Positions 15,861 through 23,878 of a stretch of 33,690 nt of DNA are shown in pieces (the first letter of the stretch is position 1; every line of letters begins with the position of its first letter). The translations under genes and the position numbers were made by a program. This stretch comes from Rhizobium sp. Q54 (GTDB lineage Bacteria; Pseudomonadota; Alphaproteobacteria; Rhizobiales; Xanthobacteraceae), in the NCBI GenBank assembly GCA_945861895.1, contig CAMAWF010000029.1:1-33690 (forward strand). The letters run 5' to 3'. The notes under the pieces were generated by a model. It was not told where the DNA came from, did no database searches, and saw only the letters and a list, made by a program, of their open reading frames with translations.

Positions 15861-16265
15861 CGAATTATATCACCCTCAGCGCTGCTCATCCCTAAAACTG
15901 GACAATGCGAGACAGACGCGAAGCGCCATTGCCGGAAGTCGGTCATTCAATCACCTCGTTGCACCAGCAAGCAGTACCACCCCCTCTTGCGCTACGAACA
16001 CGACAGGCTGACCTGCGATGTGGTATCAACTTCCCGTGAACGTGATTTTGTGATGCTGGGGAGGCCAACAGGGAACCGAACCCGCGACACGATAAAGCCT
16101 GCGGGTACAGGTGCGGGTACGGGATTTTCATCTCGCGCAATTCATCCCATTCCATAACGCTTTTCTGAATTATTTAAATCCCTCCGCCTCCCGCCGGGTG
16201 ACTGAGCATTAGGAGTGAGACTATAGCGAGACTAAAGCCCGTCTCGAAGGCGCAACCCTTTGAAA
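15861..16265. other. gene-free stretch with repeat copy and tRNA-like fragment
   Basis: No coding region can be supported. The stretch holds the diverged inverted copy of the recombinase repeat (15894-15913). It also holds, near 16054-16090, a sequence whose reverse complement contains GCGGGTTCGGTTCCC, reminiscent of the 3' end of a tRNA. Its T-stem pairs over only three base pairs, so it is at best a decayed tRNA end or attachment-site scar. From 16160 to 16265 nothing stands out. Confidence 0.35.
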
Positions 16266-17093
16266 TTACGCGGTGGTTGGCTCATTTGCCTCTTGATGCC
16301 AGATCAGCAAGCGGCGGCGCAGCATCGTCATGCCTTTGACCAGCACAAGGCCCACGAGCGCGATCTCGACGATGCCGGCGAATACGCCAGGCGAATCCGC
16401 AAAGCGCGAGGCGGTCATCATGGCGCCGCCGATACCGTATCCGCCCATCAGCATTTCGGCGACAACGGCGACGATCATCGACAGCGGCAGCGCCACCTGC
16501 AAGCCGGTCATGATCATCGGCAGCGCCGCCGGCAGTACGATCTGCCACAGCATTTCGCGGTCGCGCGCGCCCATATTGCGCGCCGACCACAGCAATTCGC
16601 GCTCGACGCCCTTGATGCCGGCGATGGTCGCGGTCACCACCGGGAAAATGGCGTCGAACACGATGATGGAAATCTTCGACAGATCGTAAAGCCCGAGCCA
16701 CAGGATCACCACCGGCAGGAAGGCGATCTTCGGCATCGGGAAACCGACCGAGATAATAGGATCGAAAAACCAGCGCACGCCGACGCTGCGCGACATCGCC
16801 ATGCCGATGGCGACGCCGCCGATGGCGGAAATCAGAAACCCGACGATGGCGCGGTAGAGCGTAAGCCCGGTATTGATCAGAAGATCGCCTGTGATGGCGT
16901 CGCTCCAGATGCGCGCGACAACCGACGAGAACGCCGGCAGCACGAAGGGCGTGAACGTGCCGCTGCGCGCCAGCGCTTCCCATGCGATCAACAAAAGGCC
17001 GATGGAGAAAAACGGCGCCAGCCGCCATGCCAAGGCCTGCCACGGCGCCGGCCGCGGCATCGCTTTCACCGCGGCTGCGTCTACTCCCGCCAT
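16266..17093 (-). CDS. ABC transporter permease, NitT/TauT (SsuC-like) family
   Basis: This is a 275-residue inner-membrane permease of the BPD_transp_1 family that imports nitrate, sulfonate, taurine or aromatic-type anions. It has about six hydrophobic helices beginning at FFSIGLLLIAWEALA. The cytoplasmic EAA loop that docks on the ATPase is LLWSARNMGARDREMLWQIVLPAALPMIMTG (about 163-193). PMPKIAFLPVVILWLGL near 115 is a typical helix start for this subfamily. It is the last gene of a three-gene minus-strand unit and overlaps the second permease gene by 13 bp. With two different permeases encoded, the membrane part is probably a heterodimer. Its binding protein is not adjacent; candidates lie at 22482 and 28395. 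Confidence 0.9.
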   Translation of the reverse strand: MAGVDAAAVKAMPRPAPWQALAWRLAPFFSIGLLLIAWEALARSGTFTPFVLPAFSSVVARIWSDAITGDLLINTGLTLYRAIVGFLISAIGGVAIGMAMSRSVGVRWFFDPIISVGFPMPKIAFLPVVILWLGLYDLSKISIIVFDAIFPVVTATIAGIKGVERELLWSARNMGARDREMLWQIVLPAALPMIMTGLQVALPLSMIVAVVAEMLMGGYGIGGAMMTASRFADSPGVFAGIVEIALVGLVLVKGMTMLRRRLLIWHQEANEPTTA

Positions 17094-17821
17094 TGCAGCA
17101 TCCGGTTCATCAGCAGTTGATAGGCGCGGTCGGCGGCAAAGCCGAGGAAGGCGACGGTAAGCACGACGGCGAACATCGCTTCATAGGCGCCGTCGGCGCC
17201 GAGATAGCCGATGAGGTAGCCGAGCCCCTGCCGCGCCACGATCAATTCGGAGCTGACCAGCAGGATAAAGGTGAGCGCGAGCGCGGTGCGCACGCCGCTG
17301 AGCAATTCCGGCAGCGCGCTCGGCACCACCACGTCCCACAACATGCGCATGCGGCTCGCCCCCATGCTGCGCGCGGACCACACCAGCGTGCGGTCGCTCG
17401 ATCGCGCCCCGTTGAAGGCGCCGATGGTCACCGGCAACATGCAGCCGAGGAAAATCAGCAAAATCTTCGAGCCGTCGCCGAAACCGAGCCAGATCACCGT
17501 CACCGGTATCAGCGCCGACTTCGGCATCGGATAAAACAGTTCGACCAGCGGGCCGACGAGCGCGTTGACCGGACGCCACCACGCCATGAAGATGCCGAGC
17601 GTCGAGCCGACGATGACGGACAGCAGCAGGCCGGTTCCGCCGCGGTAGAGTGAAGCCCAGCCGTTCGACACCAGTTCGCCGTTGATCAGCAAATCAAACC
17701 ACGCCGCCAGCACGCTGGTGAGCGGCGGCAGCGCCAGGCTCGACACCAGTTCGAGCCGCGAGGCCGCCTCCCAGGCGAGCGCCAGCAGCAACAGCGGTGA
17801 ATAACGGATGAGCGACTTCAT
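17081..17821 (-). CDS. ABC transporter permease, NitT/TauT (SsuC-like) family
   Basis: This is a 246-residue permease and probable partner of the gene downstream. Helices are visible from LLLLALAWEAAS onwards. PMPKSALIPVTVIWLGFGDGSKILLIFLG is the conserved central pair and TLVWSARSMGASRMRMLWDVVVPSALPELLSG is the EAA loop. The start at 17821 overlaps the ATPase stop as ATGA, so translation is coupled. The N-terminus is short, with little sequence before helix 1, which is common in this family. Substrate specificity cannot be read from the permease. Confidence 0.9.
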   Translation of the reverse strand: MKSLIRYSPLLLLALAWEAASRLELVSSLALPPLTSVLAAWFDLLINGELVSNGWASLYRGGTGLLLSVIVGSTLGIFMAWWRPVNALVGPLVELFYPMPKSALIPVTVIWLGFGDGSKILLIFLGCMLPVTIGAFNGARSSDRTLVWSARSMGASRMRMLWDVVVPSALPELLSGVRTALALTFILLVSSELIVARQGLGYLIGYLGADGAYEAMFAVVLTVAFLGFAADRAYQLLMNRMLQWRE

Positions 17822-18612
17822 GACGGGCGCGTCTCCTGCGCCTTGATCGCCTCGACCCGCACCAGGTTCCAGATCTCGTCGACCTTATCGACGAAGGCCT
17901 TGGCCTTGAAGATATTCGGGTCGTTCTTGTCGAATTTGGTATCGACGATGGTCTTGATCCGTCCCGGCCGCGCCGACATCACCGCCACGCGGTCGGCGAG
18001 ATAGACCGCCTCCTGCACATCGTGGGTGACGAAGATCACGGTCTTCGGCGTGCGCTGCCAGATGCTCAGCAGTTCGCTCTGCATCAGGTGACGCGTCTGC
18101 GCGTCGAGCGCGCCGAACGGCTCGTCCATCAGCAGAATTTTCGGATCGATGGCGAGCGTGCGCGCAATCGCCGTGCGCTGCTTCATGCCGCCGGAGAGTT
18201 GCGACGGATAGCTGTCTTCGAAGCCGGCCAAGCCGACAAGCTCGATGAAATCCTGCACGCGTTTTTCGCGCTCGCCGCGCTCCATGCCCTGGCGTTCGAG
18301 GCCGTAGAGGATATTTCCGCGCACGGTCTTCCACGGGAACAGCGCGAAATGCTGGAACACGATGCCGCGGTCGGGCCCGGGGCCACCGACCGGCTGGCCG
18401 TCGATCAGGATCGAGCCGATTTCGGTCGGGAAAAAGCCGCCGATCAAATACAGCAGCGTCGACTTGCCGCAGCCGGAAGGGCCGAGCAAAGCGACGAATT
18501 CGCGGCTGGTCACGCGCAGCGAGACATCCTCGAGCGCCAGCACTTCGCGCCCGCGCGGCGGACGGTAGAGGTGGCTGACCCGATCGATGACGATTTGCGC
18601 GCTGTCGGACAT
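17818..18612 (-). CDS. ABC transporter ATPase, NitT/TauT (SsuB/TauB-like) family
   Basis: This is a 264-residue ATPase and first gene of the three-gene importer operon. Walker A is GPSGCGKST (44-52), the Q-loop glutamine is Q87 in VFQHFALFPW, the signature is LSGGMKQRTAIART (139-152), Walker B is ILLMDEPFGALD (159-170) and the switch histidine is H197 in VTHDVQEA. All motifs are intact. It is the only ATPase of this family in the window, although a third permease of the same family is encoded at 29498. It may therefore serve both importers. A 143-bp divergent spacer separates it from the hydroxylase genes on the plus strand. Confidence 0.93.
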   Translation of the reverse strand: MSDSAQIVIDRVSHLYRPPRGREVLALEDVSLRVTSREFVALLGPSGCGKSTLLYLIGGFFPTEIGSILIDGQPVGGPGPDRGIVFQHFALFPWKTVRGNILYGLERQGMERGEREKRVQDFIELVGLAGFEDSYPSQLSGGMKQRTAIARTLAIDPKILLMDEPFGALDAQTRHLMQSELLSIWQRTPKTVIFVTHDVQEAVYLADRVAVMSARPGRIKTIVDTKFDKNDPNIFKAKAFVDKVDEIWNLVRVEAIKAQETRPS

Positions 18613-18755
18613 GCAGCGAGGAAGCTAGGCGAGCCTCCCGAGGCGATCAATGCTGATGGGGCCGCGCCCTGGTTCTCCACGAGTGAAAAAACTTGTATCC
18701 TGAGCGCCGGATCGTCCGCCATATGCGAAACCATGGGCGGCGTGGGAGACGTGCG
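18613..18755. promoter_or_regulatory. divergent promoter region, importer versus hydroxylase
   Basis: This spacer lies between the minus-strand ABC ATPase start (18612) and the plus-strand 2Fe-2S subunit start (18756), so it must hold or overlap promoters for both units. A ribosome-binding site GGGAG is at 18744-18748. I see no convincing -35/-10 pair or palindromic operator. Confidence 0.5.
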
Positions 18756-19217
18756 ATGCCAAGCTATAATCTGCGGGTGAACGGCTTCGGCCGCTCGGTC
18801 GAGGCCGACGACAGCAACAAGCCATTACTTTACGTCTTGCGCGGCATGGGCCTCACGGCGGCCAAATACGGTTGCGGGCTGGGCCAATGCGGCGCCTGCA
18901 CGGTCTTGATCGACGGCAAGGCGGCACGTTCCTGCCAGACCGCCGTCTCCGAAGTGCAAGGCAAGGCGATCACCACGCTCGAAGGGCTTGGCGGTGCGGC
19001 GCCGCATCCGGTGCAGGCCGCTTTCATCAAGGAGCAAGTGCCGCAGTGCGGCTACTGCACCAGTGGCATGATAATGACCGCGGTCGGTTTGCTCGCTCGC
19101 AACGGCAAGCCGAGCGAAACCGAAATCCGCTCCGAACTCGACGGCAATCTCTGCCGCTGCGGCACCCATGTGCGTGTCGTGCGCGCGGTGCTAGCGGCGA
19201 GCGGGCAGGGAGGCTGA
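18756..19217 (+). CDS. 2Fe-2S subunit of isoquinoline-oxidoreductase-like hydroxylase (IorA-type)
   Basis: This 153-residue subunit carries two [2Fe-2S] clusters. The first cluster uses C40, C45, C48 and C60 (YGCGLGQCGACTVLIDG, then RSC). The second uses C98, C101, C133 and C135 (QCGYCTSGM and NLCRCGTH). CTSGM and CGTHVR, where classical xanthine-dehydrogenase subunits have CTPGM and CTGY, are typical of the IorA/aldehyde-oxidoreductase branch. I chose the ATG at 18756 for its GGGAG 7 bases upstream and because it fits the family start; a longer frame begins at 18693. The large-subunit gene starts two bases after the stop. No FAD subunit gene follows, as in other two-subunit members, so electrons should go to a cytochrome or another carrier. 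Confidence 0.93.
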   Translation: MPSYNLRVNGFGRSVEADDSNKPLLYVLRGMGLTAAKYGCGLGQCGACTVLIDGKAARSCQTAVSEVQGKAITTLEGLGGAAPHPVQAAFIKEQVPQCGYCTSGMIMTAVGLLARNGKPSETEIRSELDGNLCRCGTHVRVVRAVLAASGQGG

Positions 19218-19218
19218 C

Positions 19219-21450
19219 ATGAACGCACCCTTCAAAACCTCCCGCGTTTCCCGCCGCGCCGTCCTTAAAGGCGGTGCATTGACCGTCGGGTTTGCATTGG
19301 CGGGCATGAGCCCGCGTGCGCTCGCGCAAGGCGCAGCACTTGCCGGCCGCGTGCTCGACGTCAAGGAGGTCGATGCTTTCCTCTCTGTGAATGGCGACGG
19401 CACGGTGACCGTGTTCTGCGGCAAGGTCGATCTCGGGCAGGGGCTACGTGTCGCCATTCCCCAAATTGCGGCCGAGGAACTCGGCATCGGCATCGACAAG
19501 ATCAAGTATGTCGAGGGTGACACGGCGCTCACCCCCGACCAGGGACGCACCTCCGGCTCAAACGGCATCCAGCGCGGCGGGGTGCAGATCCGGCAAGCTG
19601 CGGCGACCGCGCGCAAGGCGCTGATCGAGCTTGCGGCGCAACGCCTCAACATGAAGGCCGACGACCTCGTGGCCGCCGATGGCGAGGTGCGGCCGAAGGC
19701 AGGCGGCGCCGGCATCCGGTTCGCCGATTTGATCGGCGGGCGCCGGTTCGATCTCAAGCTTGACCCCAAGGCGCCGCTCAAGGACCCCGCCAGCTACACC
19801 ATCGTCGGCAAGTCGCTGACGCGGCCTGACGTGCCGGCCAAGTGCAACGGCAGCCACGTTTACATGCATGACTTTACCGTGCCGCGCATGTTGCACGGGC
19901 GCATCATCCGTCCGCCGGCGATCGGCGCCAAATTGACGTCGGTCGATGAGTCCTCGGTCAAGGACCTCGCCGGAGTGAAGGTGGTGCGGATCAAGGACTT
20001 TCTCGCAATCGCCGCCGAGGACGAATGGACGGCGGTGCGCGCCGCCCGCGCGCTGCGTGCGCAATGGACCGCAGGGTCGGGCCTGCCGGCGCAGGACAGG
20101 CTGGTCGAAACGCTGCGCGCCGATCCCGACAGCACCCTGGAGACGCTGGTCAGCAAGGGGACGCCGGGCGGACCTCGTCCGCAGGGCGCGAAGACGGTCG
20201 CCGCCAGCTATTTCTGGCCGATGCAAAGCCACGCCTCGATCGGACCCTCTTGCGCGATCGCCGACGTCAGCGCCGACGCAGCGACGATTTGGACCGCGTC
20301 ACAAGGCACCCACGGCAATCGCAATAGCTTTGCCAGGTTCCTCGGCTTGCCGCGTGAAAAAGTGCGGCTGATCTATCTTGAGGGCTCCGGTTGCTATGGC
20401 ATGAACGGTCACGAAGACGCCGCGGCCGACGCTGCAATTCTGTCCCGCGCGCTCGGGCGCCCGGTGCGCGTGCAATGGTCGCGTGAGGACGAACACGGCT
20501 GGGATCCTAAAGGCCCTCCGCAACTTCTCGACATTTCCGGTGCAATCGGTTCCGACGGCCGTATCCTCGACTGGCGAACCGAGATGTGGATTCCGCGCAC
20601 GACGCGAGGGCTGCCCAACATTCCGCTGCTTGCGCCCGAAGCCGCCGGGCTCGACGACGTGCGCGGTCTTAACGCCGGACTGATTTCGCAGAACGGCGAT
20701 CCACCCTATGCGGCGAACAGCGTCCAGGTCGTGGTGCATTGGCTGAAGGATGCGCCTCTGCGCCCGGCGCCGATCCGCTCGCCCGGTAAACCGGCGAACT
20801 GTTTCGCGGTCGAGAGTTTTGTCGATGAGCTGGCGGCGGCGGCGCGCCTTGACCCGGTCGAGTTTCGACTGCGCGGGCTCAATGACTCGCGCGGCATCGA
20901 GGTCCTCAAGCGCACCGCCGCGCTGATGAAATGGCAGGCGCGCCCGTCACCCGGGGCGGATGTGAACGCGGCCATCGCCCGCGGGCGCGGCATCTCTTAC
21001 GTGCACTACAAGCACAATGAAGCCTATGTGGCGATCGGCATGGAGGTCGCGGTCGAACGTGCGAGCGGCAGGATCAAGGTCGAGCGCATCGTCTGCGCGC
21101 ACGATTGCGGGCAGATCATCAACCCCGACGGCGTGCGTGCCCAGGTCGAGGGCAACATTTTGCAGACGTTAAGCCGGGTGCTGATGGAGGAGGTGAAATT
21201 CGATTCCTCGCGCGTCATGAATGTCGATTGGTCGAGTTATCCGATCCTGACGTTCTCGGAGACGCCGAAGCTGGAGATCGACCTGATCGACCGGCCGACA
21301 TTGCCTCCGCTCGGCGCCGGCGAGGCGGCGTGCACGCCGGTCGGCGCGGCACTCGCCAACGCCGTGTTCGACGCCACCGGGGTGCGGCTGCGCAGCGTTC
21401 CGTTCACGCCGGAACGTTTCAAGCGGGTGCTCGCCGGCCGGCCGGCCTGA
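19219..21450 (+). CDS. molybdopterin-binding subunit, isoquinoline 1-oxidoreductase beta-like (IorB), Tat-exported
   Basis: This 743-residue Mo-cofactor subunit is the partner of the preceding gene. The N-terminus is a twin-arginine signal (SRRAVLKGGAL at about 11-21, then a hydrophobic stretch to ALAQG). The folded enzyme, carrying its 2Fe-2S partner, is thus expected in the periplasm. VFCGKVDLGQGLRVAIPQIAAEELG near 65-90 and LEGSGCYGMNGHEDAAADAAILSRALGRPVRVQWSRED near 390-428 are IorB-branch hallmarks replacing the GGGFG loop of xanthine dehydrogenases. IRSPGKPANCFAVESFVDELA follows. The catalytic glutamate is E702 in GAGEAACTPVGAALANA. Family members hydroxylate N-heteroaromatics or oxidise aldehydes and nicotinate; the substrate here is unknown. 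No cytochrome acceptor is encoded nearby. Confidence 0.9.
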   Translation: MNAPFKTSRVSRRAVLKGGALTVGFALAGMSPRALAQGAALAGRVLDVKEVDAFLSVNGDGTVTVFCGKVDLGQGLRVAIPQIAAEELGIGIDKIKYVEGDTALTPDQGRTSGSNGIQRGGVQIRQAAATARKALIELAAQRLNMKADDLVAADGEVRPKAGGAGIRFADLIGGRRFDLKLDPKAPLKDPASYTIVGKSLTRPDVPAKCNGSHVYMHDFTVPRMLHGRIIRPPAIGAKLTSVDESSVKDLAGVKVVRIKDFLAIAAEDEWTAVRAARALRAQWTAGSGLPAQDRLVETLRADPDSTLETLVSKGTPGGPRPQGAKTVAASYFWPMQSHASIGPSCAIADVSADAATIWTASQGTHGNRNSFARFLGLPREKVRLIYLEGSGCYGMNGHEDAAADAAILSRALGRPVRVQWSREDEHGWDPKGPPQLLDISGAIGSDGRILDWRTEMWIPRTTRGLPNIPLLAPEAAGLDDVRGLNAGLISQNGDPPYAANSVQVVVHWLKDAPLRPAPIRSPGKPANCFAVESFVDELAAAARLDPVEFRLRGLNDSRGIEVLKRTAALMKWQARPSPGADVNAAIARGRGISYVHYKHNEAYVAIGMEVAVERASGRIKVERIVCAHDCGQIINPDGVRAQVEGNILQTLSRVLMEEVKFDSSRVMNVDWSSYPILTFSETPKLEIDLIDRPTLPPLGAGEAACTPVGAALANAVFDATGVRLRSVPFTPERFKRVLAGRPA

Positions 21451-21487
21451 GCGCCGATCCGCATTTCGCGCCCGACGCCCGCACTTG

Positions 21488-21520
21488 TTCTTGGCAAGTT
21501 CTTAGCAAGTTCTTGGCAAG
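21488..21520. repeat. three 11-bp direct repeats
   Basis: TTCTTGGCAAG at 21488-21498, TTCTTAGCAAG at 21499-21509 and TTCTTGGCAAG at 21510-21520 run head to tail with one mismatch. They lie between the IorB-like gene and the class II aldolase-like gene, about 70 bases before the start of the latter. An 11-bp period places every copy on about the same DNA face, which suggests a regulator-binding array. Confidence 0.75.
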
Positions 21521-21591
21521 TACGGGCGTTTCGGCTTTTCTTTCCGTTTCAGGCCGCCGGCAGAGGTGGCCATCGATCGTGAGGAATGCCC

Positions 21592-22383
21592 GTGCCCGAT
21601 CCGCTTGCCGACATCCGCTATGAACTGGCGCTTGCCAATCGCATCCTGGCGCATGAAGGCGTGCTCGATGCCTTCGGCCATGTCAGTGTGCGCCACCCGA
21701 AAGATCCCCATCGCTATCTGCTCTCGCGCTCGCGCTCGCCCGAACTGGTCGAGCCCGGCGATATTTCCGAATACAACCTGGATTCCGAGCCGGTGCGTCC
21801 GCTTAAACTGCCGCCTTATTCCGAGCGTGTCATTCACGGGGAAATCTTCAAGGCGCGGCCGGACGTGATGGCGGTGGTGCATCATCACGCGGCCGCCTTC
21901 ATGCCGTTCGTCGTTGCCGGCGTGGATTACGTGCCGGTGTTCCACCTCGGCGCGACCGGCGGCGTGAAGCCGCCGTTCTGGGATCAGCGCGACGAGTTCG
22001 GCGACACCAATCTGCTGGTGGTCAAGCCGCAGGAAGGGGCCTCGCTCGCCCGCGCGCTCGGCCGACACTGGATGGTGCTGATGCGCCGGCACGGCGTCAC
22101 GGTGGCCGGCACCAGCATCCGCGACGTGGTGTTCCGTTCCTACTTTTCCGCCCGCAATGCGGAATTCCAGACGGCGGCCGCTGCATTCGGCACCGTCGGC
22201 CCGCTGTCCGCGGGCGAGGCAGCGCAGGCGGCGCTCATCGGCACAAAGACCACCGGGCAGGGCCGCGCATGGGAATTGTGGACGGCGCGGCTCGCCAAGG
22301 CCGGCGGCACTCCGCCCAGCGGCGGAAAATCGGCGCGCCCGGCGGCAAAATCCAAGCGGGGTAAAACGAGGAAGAAACGATGA
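21592..22383 (+). CDS. class II aldolase/adducin-family protein, possible decarboxylase
   Basis: This is a 263-residue zinc-type class II aldolase-fold protein. The family core is clear: AFGHVSVRHP (about 27-36), SRSRSPELVEPGDI, the acid residue in PYSERVIHGEIFKARPDVMAVVHHHAAAF with the metal-binding histidine pair, and RRHGVTVAGTSIRD with the third histidine. Members include fuculose aldolase, ribulose-5-P epimerase and, in aromatic catabolism, 3,4-dihydroxyphthalate decarboxylase. Given the neighbours, a decarboxylase role is a reasonable guess. The ribosome-binding site decides the start: GAGGA at 21581-21585 touches the ATG at 21586 but is correctly spaced (6 bases) from an in-frame GTG at 21592. 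The C-terminal 30 residues are a Lys/Arg/Gly tail that is probably disordered. The gene follows the IorAB-like genes on the same strand. Confidence 0.85.
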   Translation: MPDPLADIRYELALANRILAHEGVLDAFGHVSVRHPKDPHRYLLSRSRSPELVEPGDISEYNLDSEPVRPLKLPPYSERVIHGEIFKARPDVMAVVHHHAAAFMPFVVAGVDYVPVFHLGATGGVKPPFWDQRDEFGDTNLLVVKPQEGASLARALGRHWMVLMRRHGVTVAGTSIRDVVFRSYFSARNAEFQTAAAAFGTVGPLSAGEAAQAALIGTKTTGQGRAWELWTARLAKAGGTPPSGGKSARPAAKSKRGKTRKKR

Positions 22384-22481
22384 AGCTTTAGTCCTTTCCT
22401 TGCGGGAAGGGATGGGTGTTGAATGACGGATTAATGGGACGCGACGCGACAGTTACAAAAAACCCAGTGGAGGAACGGAAT

Positions 22482-23450
22482 ATGGGACACATCAAACGCG
22501 TGATACGCGCGATCGGGCTGCTGGCTCCGCTTGCATTTGCTTGCGCGCCGGCCGCGGCCGAGGACACACTCAAGCTCGTCATCGGCCAGATCAACAATTG
22601 GGAGAACCAGGCGCCGACACTCGGCCAGGATGCCGGCATCTTCAAGAAGCACGGGCTGGTGCTCGAAAATACCGGGACGCAAGGCGCCGGCGAGACGATT
22701 CAGGCGGTCATCTCCGGCAGCGCCGATATCGGCGCCGGCGTGGGCGTTGCCGGCGTGATGCGGGCTTATTCCAAGGGCGCTCCGGTGCGCATCCTGCTGC
22801 CGGCGTTCACCGGCACCGGCGACATCTACTGGTACGTGAAGGCCGATTCGCCGATCAAAAGCCTGCAGGATGCGACCGAGAAAAATACCATCGCCTATTC
22901 CACCAGCGGGTCGAGCTCGAATAATATCGTCGTCGCCTTCGTGCAGGAGCTTGGCGCCAAGGCCAAGCCGACGGCGACCGGCGGTCCCGCGGCGACGCTC
23001 ACGCAGGTGATGTCGAGCCAGATCGACATCGGCTGGTCGGCGCCGCCGTTCGGGCTACAGGAAGAAAAAGACGGCAAGATCCGCATCATCGCGCGCGGCA
23101 GCGATGTCCCTTCGCTGCGCGGGCAGACGGTGCGTTCGATCATCGTCAACGCCGATGCGCTGAAAACCAAACGCGCCGCCATCATGCGCTTTGTCGATGC
23201 CTATCGAGAATCGGTGGACTGGATGTATTCCGATCCGAAGGCCATTCAGATGTACGCCAGCCAGATCAAGCGATCCGAGGAATTGGTCAAAGGCTCGGTG
23301 GCGAAGTTCCATCCGAAGCCGACGATGCAGACCGACAAGATGGCGGACCTCGACGGCGCCGTCCGCGACGCGGTGAAACTGAAGTTCCTGGAGGCGCCGT
23401 TGAGCAAGGAGCAGCTCGCCGAGTTCCTGCAAATTCCGCCGCGCAAATAG
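22482..23450 (+). CDS. NitT/TauT-type ABC substrate-binding protein
   Basis: This is a 322-residue periplasmic receptor of the NMT1/SsuA-like family. Residues 1-26 form a signal peptide (IGLLAPLAFACAPAAAED). The mature part starts DTLKLVIGQINNWENQAPTLGQDAGIFKKHGLVLENTGT, the standard opening, followed by AVISGSADIGAGVGVAGVMRAYSKGAPVRIL. GPAATLTQVMSSQIDIGWSAPPFGL is the second-lobe landmark. GGAGG at 22469-22473 supports the ATG at 22482. It is the nearest binding protein to the ATPase/permease operon at 16266-18612, although on the opposite strand 4 kb away, and probably feeds it. A bidirectional terminator follows. Confidence 0.9.
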   Translation: MGHIKRVIRAIGLLAPLAFACAPAAAEDTLKLVIGQINNWENQAPTLGQDAGIFKKHGLVLENTGTQGAGETIQAVISGSADIGAGVGVAGVMRAYSKGAPVRILLPAFTGTGDIYWYVKADSPIKSLQDATEKNTIAYSTSGSSSNNIVVAFVQELGAKAKPTATGGPAATLTQVMSSQIDIGWSAPPFGLQEEKDGKIRIIARGSDVPSLRGQTVRSIIVNADALKTKRAAIMRFVDAYRESVDWMYSDPKAIQMYASQIKRSEELVKGSVAKFHPKPTMQTDKMADLDGAVRDAVKLKFLEAPLSKEQLAEFLQIPPRK

Positions 23451-23474
23451 CGATATTCGGCGGCAAAAAAATCA

Positions 23475-23502
23475 GCGGGCCGCCGGCTGTACGGCGGCCC
23501 GC
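23475..23502. terminator. bidirectional intrinsic terminator
   Basis: A perfect 10-bp stem (GCGGGCCGCC at 23475-23484, GGCGGCCCGC at 23493-23502) lies between two convergent genes. On the minus strand the stem is followed by TGATTTTTTTGCC, a good U-tract. On the plus strand it is followed by ATTATCATTA. It can end transcription of both the binding-protein gene and the small secreted-protein gene. Confidence 0.85.
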
Positions 23503-23541
23503 ATTATCATTACAGCAAGGCGTAGCGCAGGTTGCGTACGC

Positions 23542-23778
23542 TTACTTCTTTTTCATGGCTTTCTTTTTCATGCCCTTCTTTTTGCCCTTCATGGCTTTCG
23601 CCGGCGGGGGGCACTTTCTCCAGTAGCCGTGGTCTACGCCACTGGTGGCGACCCAGCACATTTTGCCCTTCTTGATCGGTCCGCCGCCGTTGTAGTCCGC
23701 GCGGGCGGGATTCGAAGTGAGAACGGCGCCAGCCAAGATTGCCGCCGCAGCGGCAACGATAACGGTCAACTTACGCAT
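23542..23778 (-). CDS. small secreted lysine/methionine-rich protein
   Basis: This is a 78-residue exported protein with no recognised family. A Sec signal peptide spans about residues 1-27 (LTVIVAAAAAILAGAVL to ARA). The short mature domain, about 50 residues, has two cysteines (MCWVATSGVDHGYWRKCPPP) that could form a disulfide. It ends in a strongly basic run built from a repeated Lys/Lys/Met/Ala pattern (AMKGKKKGMKKKAMKKK). Similar short secreted proteins with Lys-rich tails are frequent in Bradyrhizobium relatives. A role at the envelope (nucleic acid, metal or polysaccharide binding) is possible but unproven. GGGGAGA precedes the ATG. It is a separate unit ended by the terminator at 23475-23502. 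Confidence 0.75.
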   Translation of the reverse strand: MRKLTVIVAAAAAILAGAVLTSNPARADYNGGGPIKKGKMCWVATSGVDHGYWRKCPPPAKAMKGKKKGMKKKAMKKK

Positions 23779-23878
23779 GGTTTCTCCCCAGAGATGATTA
23801 ACGAGCGTTCATGATCTCGTCAGTACCATTCTATAATGAGCGACTTGCTTTGGAAAACACAAGGGGGGAGACCGGATT

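Noticed and set aside
16054-16090. tRNA-like 3' end on the minus strand
   Set aside because: The reverse complement contains a GGTTCG-type T-loop, but the T-stem pairs over only three base pairs and no acceptor, D or anticodon arms can be built. I mention it only as a possible attachment scar.
16260-17120. 286-codon plus-strand frame opposite the permease gene at 16266-17093
   Set aside because: Its low-complexity His/Arg/Asp/Gln composition marks it as the antisense of a hydrophobic membrane protein gene.
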